Positions 12,320 to 16,193 of a stretch of DNA of 16,193 bases are shown piece after piece. Every line of letters begins with the position of its first letter. Positions within the stretch are counted from its first letter, which is position 1. A program made the position numbers and the translations under genes. Origin of the DNA: Microbacterium sp. (GTDB taxonomy: Bacteria; Actinomycetota; Actinomycetes; Actinomycetales; Microbacteriaceae); assembly GCF_003248605.1 (NCBI RefSeq), contig NZ_QFPF01000077.1, positions 1 through 16,193 on the forward strand. Direction: 5' to 3'. The notes beneath the pieces are model-generated. The model saw only the letters and a list, made by a program, of their open reading frames with translations. It was not told the DNA's origin and searched no databases.

Positions 12320-15061
12320 GTGCACTCGCGACCTTCTCGGTCGGCGGCCGCTCTGCTCGGCCTCGCGATCGTCACTGCCTTCTTCGTCGCTCCGGCGCCC
12401 GTCGCCGCCGCGCCGGCCAACCTCGTCGCCAACCCGTCACTCGAAGAGGGGGCGGCGTGGCCGTCGTGCTTCACCGCGAGCGGATGGGGCACGGAGGGCG
12501 ACTGGGCGTTCGCCACCGGACGCACCGGCGCGCGAGCCGTCGCCGTGACGGTCACCGGCTACGAGGCGGGCGATCGCAAGCTCATGCCGAGCGAGAGCAC
12601 GGCGTGCGCTCCCTCGGTCGAGGAGGGACAGACGTACGAGCTGGGCGTGTGGTACACCTCGACCGCGCCCGTCCACCTGACGGCCTTCCGCCATTCCGCA
12701 GTCGGTTGGAGCTACTGGGGCGATTTCGGCACCCAGCCCGCGCAGCCCGCCTGGACACAGGCCACCGCGACGACGCCGCCCGTGCCCGCGGGTACCGATC
12801 GGATCGTGTTCGGACTATCGCTCGCCGCCGATGGAACCCTCGTCACCGACGACTACTCGCTCTGGATGACGGGCGCACCCGACGAGGTGGCGCCCACGCC
12901 CACCGCGACTCCCACGCCGACTCCGAGCCCGAGCGCCACGCCGACGCCGACACCGACTCCGAGCGCCTCACCGACAGCGACTCCGACGCCTGAACCGACG
13001 GCGACTCCCGCTCCGACCGCAACGCCCGCACCCTCCCCGACTCCGACCGCAACGCCCGCACCCTCCCCAACACCGTCACCCACACCGACACCGCCGGCCG
13101 ACCCCGACAACCTCGTGGTCAATCCCGATCTCGCAATCGGCGAGACGCTGCCCGACTGCTTCCTCTCGGCGGGCTGGGGCGACCACACGACGACGCAGGC
13201 GATCACGGCCGGCGTTCCCGCGGGCTCGCCAGAGGACGCACGGTCGTACACGTACACGATGGCCGATCGGTCCTCGGGAGACATGAAGCTCATCCAGGCC
13301 GAGACCCCCGGCTGCGCACCGTCGGTCGAACCGGGTGTGACCTACTCGGTCGGGGTGGACTACCGCTCGACGTCGCCCGTGAACGGGTTCACCGTCTTCG
13401 CCCACCGTCCCACGGGCTGGTCCTACTGGACCGAGCTCGGGGATCTGCCCACCACCGACGGATGGGAGCGCGCCGACGCCGAGCTGCCCGAGATCCCCGC
13501 CGACGTCGACCGCGTCTCGTTCGGCGTCTCGATCGCCGCGGACGGCGAGCTCTCGACGACCGGATACAGCCTCACTGCGCTGCCCGATGTGGCCCCGACG
13601 CCCACGCCGACGCCGACGCCCAGCCCGCCGGGCGAAGAAGCCCTGATCGGCGAATGGGAGGTCATCGATGCGGAGATGCCCGTGCGCGCGATCCACACAA
13701 CGCTCCTGCACGACGGCCGGATCCTGATGGTCGCGGGCTCGGGCAATGACGGCAATGCCTTCGCCGCCGGCGAGTTCACCGCCACCGTGTGGGATCCCGC
13801 GGACGACAGCTTCACCGACATCCCGGTGCCGTACGACATGTTCTGCACGGGGCACGTGACCCTGCCCGATGGCAAAGTCCTGCTCTCGGGCGGCACCGAG
13901 GCGTTCCCCGAGGAGGACCAGGGCCCGAACACCTTCAAGGGCTCGGAGAAGAGCTACTACTTCGACCCCGAAGACGACGCGTTCCACCCGACCTCGGACA
14001 TGGCGGGCGCCCACTGGTACCCCACGCTCACCAAACTCGGCAACGGCGACCTCTGGGCCGCCGGCGGCCTCGACGAGAAGGCCGAGGGCACCGTGCTGAC
14101 CGAGATCTTCGACACCTCCGAGATGAGCTGGCTGCCCTCGTGGCAGGTGCCGCAGACGTGGAGCTTCTGGGGCACCTACCCGCACATGTACCTGCTCGAG
14201 GACGGGATGCTGTTCTACGCCGGTGGGCACACGTTCGGCAACGGCCTGCCCGGCACCGGCGCCTCGCTCTACGACTGGACCACCGCGCAGATCTGGGACG
14301 TGCCCGGCCTGCGAGAGAAGGACATGCGCGACCAGGCCGGGTCGGTCATCCTCCCCCCGGCCCAGGACCAGAAGGTCATGATCGTCGGCGGCGGGAACAC
14401 CGACACCAACCTGCCTGGCATCAACCTCGTCGACATCATCGATCTCTCGGAGCCCGCACCCGCATACGAACCCGGGCCGTCGCTGCCCGGGCCGGGCAAG
14501 GCCTATGTCAACGTGCTCAACCTCTTCGACCGCACGGTGCTGGCCGCCAACGGGGCACGCTACAACCGCGCGGGCGACGTGTACAGCGCCGCGCTGTACA
14601 CGCCCGAGGCCGAGGCGTGGACGAGCATCGATCCGGATCCGATCGGGCGCAACTACCACTCCAGCGCCATCCTCCTGCCCGATGGCCGAGTCGCGATCAT
14701 GGGTTCCAACCCCGCCGACAACTCCTTCGAGCCCCGCATCTCGGTCTACAGCCCGCCCTACCTCTTCCGCGGCGAACGCCCCGTCATCGAGGACGCTCCT
14801 TCCGCCGTCGGGTACGGCGACTCCTTCACCCTCGAGGTGACGGGGGACGTGGTGTCCGCCTCGCTCACCTCGCCGATGTCGGCGACCCACCAGACCGACA
14901 CCAATGCCCGGCTGGTCGATGTGCCTCTGGTCGGTTCGGGAGCCGAGCGCACCGCTCAGATCCCCGCGAATCCGAATCTGCTGCCGCCGGGCCCGTACAT
15001 GCTGACCGTGCTCGACTCGGACGGTGTGCCGAGCATCGCGGAATGGGTGTGGGTCTCGTGA
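12320..15061 (+). CDS. Secreted GlxA/galactose-oxidase-like copper radical oxidase with tandem jelly-roll-like N-terminal domains
   Basis: 913 aa from GTG 12320, preceded by GGGGAA. Signal peptide about 1-31 (basic HSRPSRS, hydrophobic core, VAAA), so it is exported. Domain 1 (about 34-183) and domain 2 (264-420) are repeats of each other, each opening with NLV.NP, having GWSYW in the middle, AADG near the end and a conserved Cys pair (P.CF and .CAPSV); they look like carbohydrate-binding jelly rolls. Pro/Thr linkers follow each. The catalytic part (438-913) is a kelch propeller plus the C-terminal Ig-like DUF1929 domain. Active-site candidates of the galactose oxidase family are present: Cys509 (MFCTGH) and Tyr567 (HWYPT) for the Cys-Tyr cofactor, Tyr779-His780 (NYHSS) and His857 (ATHQTDT) as copper ligands. 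Such enzymes oxidise alcohols or aldehydes and make H2O2; the substrate is unknown. It overlaps the next gene as GTGA. Confidence 0.9.
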   Translation: MHSRPSRSAAALLGLAIVTAFFVAPAPVAAAPANLVANPSLEEGAAWPSCFTASGWGTEGDWAFATGRTGARAVAVTVTGYEAGDRKLMPSESTACAPSVEEGQTYELGVWYTSTAPVHLTAFRHSAVGWSYWGDFGTQPAQPAWTQATATTPPVPAGTDRIVFGLSLAADGTLVTDDYSLWMTGAPDEVAPTPTATPTPTPSPSATPTPTPTPSASPTATPTPEPTATPAPTATPAPSPTPTATPAPSPTPSPTPTPPADPDNLVVNPDLAIGETLPDCFLSAGWGDHTTTQAITAGVPAGSPEDARSYTYTMADRSSGDMKLIQAETPGCAPSVEPGVTYSVGVDYRSTSPVNGFTVFAHRPTGWSYWTELGDLPTTDGWERADAELPEIPADVDRVSFGVSIAADGELSTTGYSLTALPDVAPTPTPTPTPSPPGEEALIGEWEVIDAEMPVRAIHTTLLHDGRILMVAGSGNDGNAFAAGEFTATVWDPADDSFTDIPVPYDMFCTGHVTLPDGKVLLSGGTEAFPEEDQGPNTFKGSEKSYYFDPEDDAFHPTSDMAGAHWYPTLTKLGNGDLWAAGGLDEKAEGTVLTEIFDTSEMSWLPSWQVPQTWSFWGTYPHMYLLEDGMLFYAGGHTFGNGLPGTGASLYDWTTAQIWDVPGLREKDMRDQAGSVILPPAQDQKVMIVGGGNTDTNLPGINLVDIIDLSEPAPAYEPGPSLPGPGKAYVNVLNLFDRTVLAANGARYNRAGDVYSAALYTPEAEAWTSIDPDPIGRNYHSSAILLPDGRVAIMGSNPADNSFEPRISVYSPPYLFRGERPVIEDAPSAVGYGDSFTLEVTGDVVSASLTSPMSATHQTDTNARLVDVPLVGSGAERTAQIPANPNLLPPGPYMLTVLDSDGVPSIAEWVWVS
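12890..13105 (+). repeat. Pro/Thr-rich linker coding repeat within the copper oxidase
   Basis: About 72 residues of PT, PTPS and APTAT units between the two jelly-roll-like domains, a flexible linker type common in secreted actinobacterial enzymes. At the DNA level it contains a 30-bp direct repeat: 13011-13040 is repeated at 13041-13068 with identity over 28 bases. A second, short PT linker lies at about 13590-13630. Confidence 0.85.
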
Positions 15062-15687
15062 GCGCCGCGACGCGCGCCGGCCGCGGCTCTCGCGCCCGCA
15101 CCGCCATGGCGATCGCGGTGACCGTGATCGTCGCCGCGGCCGGTGCCTTCGCGCTCTGGCCGCGCGGGGTGGAACAGGGGTCCGCTCCGAGCGCACCCGC
15201 CCCGCACGGCCTGCACGCCACCACGTCGCCGACAGGGGAGGCGCGGGGCCCTGCCGCCGTCACGACGATCGAGATCGGCGAGAGCGTCGAGCCTCCCGCC
15301 GAGGAGTCGATCGGCAGCATCCCTCAGGTCTCACTGGTGGATGCCGCCGAAGCGGCCGCCGCCGGACGAGACGGTGCCGCAGGGCTCGGCACCCCCCGCG
15401 AGGCCGTCGAGGTCGACGAGGTGCTGGCGCCGGAGGAGAGCCTCGGCGGCTGCCACGCCGCGTACGGCGAGGACGGGCAGTGCCTGCCCTCGGTGCCGCC
15501 GAGTGCCGCGGCGCACGTCGCGGCGATGGTCGACGCGGGTCTCGATCCCGCCGACATGCCCCACCCCTGGTCGTGCGACGAAGTGCGCCTCTTCTTCGCC
15601 GACGGCATCAGCGTCCGCGTGCCCGGCGTCGATCCCGACGCCATCGATCCCGACGGCGACGGCCTCGCCTGCTCACCCGAAGACTGA
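15058..15687 (+). CDS. Membrane-anchored excalibur-type Ca-binding-like protein
   Basis: 209 aa from GTG 15058, sharing GTGA with the stop codon of the oxidase gene. A basic N-terminus (RAGRGSRAR) is followed by one hydrophobic segment (about 16-34), then an acidic, low-complexity extracellular stretch (35-135). The C-terminus (about 171-209) resembles an excalibur domain: Cys173 in [10 protein letters not shown], then [18 protein letters not shown] with Cys205; the Asp positions (192, 194, 197, 199, 201) recall a calcium-binding loop. Two more cysteines lie in [13 protein letters not shown]. Excalibur domains occur in extracellular proteins of Gram-positive bacteria, but a role here is unknown. 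Its position between an extracellular oxidase and a GT2 enzyme suggests a surface scaffold or regulator for the same pathway (inference). An alternative start is ATG 15106, directly before the membrane segment. Confidence 0.82.
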   Translation: MSAATRAGRGSRARTAMAIAVTVIVAAAGAFALWPRGVEQGSAPSAPAPHGLHATTSPTGEARGPAAVTTIEIGESVEPPAEESIGSIPQVSLVDAAEAAAAGRDGAAGLGTPREAVEVDEVLAPEESLGGCHAAYGEDGQCLPSVPPSAAAHVAAMVDAGLDPADMPHPWSCDEVRLFFADGISVRVPGVDPDAIDPDGDGLACSPED

Positions 15688-15709
15688 CCCGACCCGAAGA
15701 CTGACCCGA
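15676..15709 (+). repeat. 17-bp tandem duplication across a stop codon
   Basis: CCCGAAGACTGACCCGA occurs twice in direct succession (15676-15692, 15693-15709), followed by a partial third CCCGAA. The first unit contains the final Pro-Glu-Asp-stop of the excalibur-type gene; the second lies in the 38-bp gap before the glycosyltransferase gene, just upstream of its GGAG ribosome-binding site. Confidence 0.9.
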
Positions 15710-15725
15710 CCCGAACGGAGATCTC

Positions 15726-16193
15726 GTGCTCCTCGCCTCGATCCTGCTGATCGCCTTCTCGCTGCTGCTGCTCGCCGTCTCGGCCTCCACCCTCTACGTC
15801 GCCACCTACGCGTGGTGGGATCCCGAAGCGCGGGCCCGCACGACCTATCCCGCGATCAGCGGCGAGGAGTCGCTGTCGTTCTCGCTGATCATGCCGTGTC
15901 GCAACGAGCGCGAGGACGTGATGCGCGCGACCCTCGACCGGCTGCTCGGACAGACGCACCGCGATCTCGAGGTCATCGTCTCGGTCGGGCACGACGACCC
16001 CGCCACGGTCGCCATCGCGCACAAGCTCGCCTCCGAGCACCCGGACCAGGTGCGCGTCGCGATCGACTACAGCCCCGTCAAGAACAAGCCGCTGCAGCTG
16101 AACTCCGCGCTTCGCGTCGCGCACGGCGACATCGTGGGCGTCTTCGACGCCGAATCGATCGCCGCACCCGACCTGCTGCGCAACATCGACAAC
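15726..16193 (+). CDS. Family 2 glycosyltransferase, CslA/cellulose-synthase-like, N-terminal part
   Basis: 156 codons are visible and the gene runs off the window. GTG 15726 has GGAG about 6 bases upstream. The N-terminus is a membrane helix (about 2-28: LLASILLIAFSLLLLAVSA), then a cytoplasmic GT-A domain beginning SFSLIMPCRNERED (51-64), with LLGQTHRDLEVIVSVG, the block KNKPLQLNSALRVAHGDIVGVFDAES, and Asp141-Ala-Glu143 at the place of the metal/UDP-binding DxD motif. Membrane-bound GT2 enzymes of this kind polymerise or export glycans from UDP-sugars. The distinguishing downstream motifs (second Asp and QxxRW) lie outside the window, so whether it is processive cannot be seen. Its place after a GlxA-like oxidase is the best argument for a CslA-like role. 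Confidence 0.88.
   Translation, partial: MLLASILLIAFSLLLLAVSASTLYVATYAWWDPEARARTTYPAISGEESLSFSLIMPCRNEREDVMRATLDRLLGQTHRDLEVIVSVGHDDPATVAIAHKLASEHPDQVRVAIDYSPVKNKPLQLNSALRVAHGDIVGVFDAESIAAPDLLRNIDN

Noticed and set aside
12890..13105. Repetitive stretch as a separate repeat element or CRISPR
   Set aside because: It reads in frame as a Pro/Thr linker between two protein domains, so it is coding repeat.
13789..15057. Long upstream extension of the excalibur-type gene within the oxidase gene
   Set aside because: The frame is open by composition only. Recognisable sequence with a membrane anchor starts at the GTG at 15058, which overlaps the oxidase stop codon.
13076..15196. 706-codon open frame on the minus strand, opposite the copper oxidase
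   Set aside because: Low-complexity Arg/Gly/Val-rich product without recognisable motifs; the plus strand carries all family motifs of the oxidase.

Overview
The window looks like chromosomal DNA from a high-GC actinobacterium, most likely Microbacteriaceae and probably Microbacterium. The reasons are the very high GC at third codon positions, actinobacterial-type versions of pfkA, mutY, ribF and oligopeptidase B, and promoters made of a bare TAnnnT hexamer directly ahead of the start codon. The assignment rests on recalled family features, not on a search. Both ends cut through genes: an oligopeptidase B at the left and a family 2 glycosyltransferase at the right.

Layout: (1) 1-685, 3' end of ptrB on the plus strand. 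(2) 686-1972, a predicted DUF559/Vsr-like nuclease gene on the minus strand, bracketed by three copies of one 51-bp palindromic repeat. (3) 1973-6131, minus strand: pfkA, a SMARCAL1-like SNF2 ATPase and a lipoprotein. (4) 6215-6934, deoC on the plus strand, convergent with the next block. (5) 6974-10424, a minus-strand block read right to left: uridine-kinase-like, truB, small membrane protein, second small membrane protein, ribF, with start/stop overlaps at three of the junctions. (6) 10469-11428, mutY on the plus strand, divergent from the kinase gene and overlapping the tail of rbfA. (7) 11338-11775, rbfA on the minus strand, without infB immediately upstream. (8) A roughly 540-bp leader, then a plus-strand operon at 12320-16193: a secreted galactose-oxidase-like copper radical oxidase with two extra jelly-roll-like domains, a membrane-anchored excalibur-type protein, and a GT2 glycosyltransferase.

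Most genes are housekeeping: glycolysis, deoxynucleoside catabolism, flavin cofactor synthesis, tRNA pseudouridylation, ribosome maturation and base-excision repair. The most interesting part is the right-hand operon. Pairing a GlxA-type copper radical oxidase with a processive-type GT2 recalls the Streptomyces cslA-glxA system, which makes and modifies a surface beta-glycan. Here the oxidase has a different architecture and an extra excalibur partner. The second most interesting part is the 51-bp palindromic repeat family around the nuclease gene.

No tRNA, rRNA, CRISPR array, insertion sequence or origin was seen.
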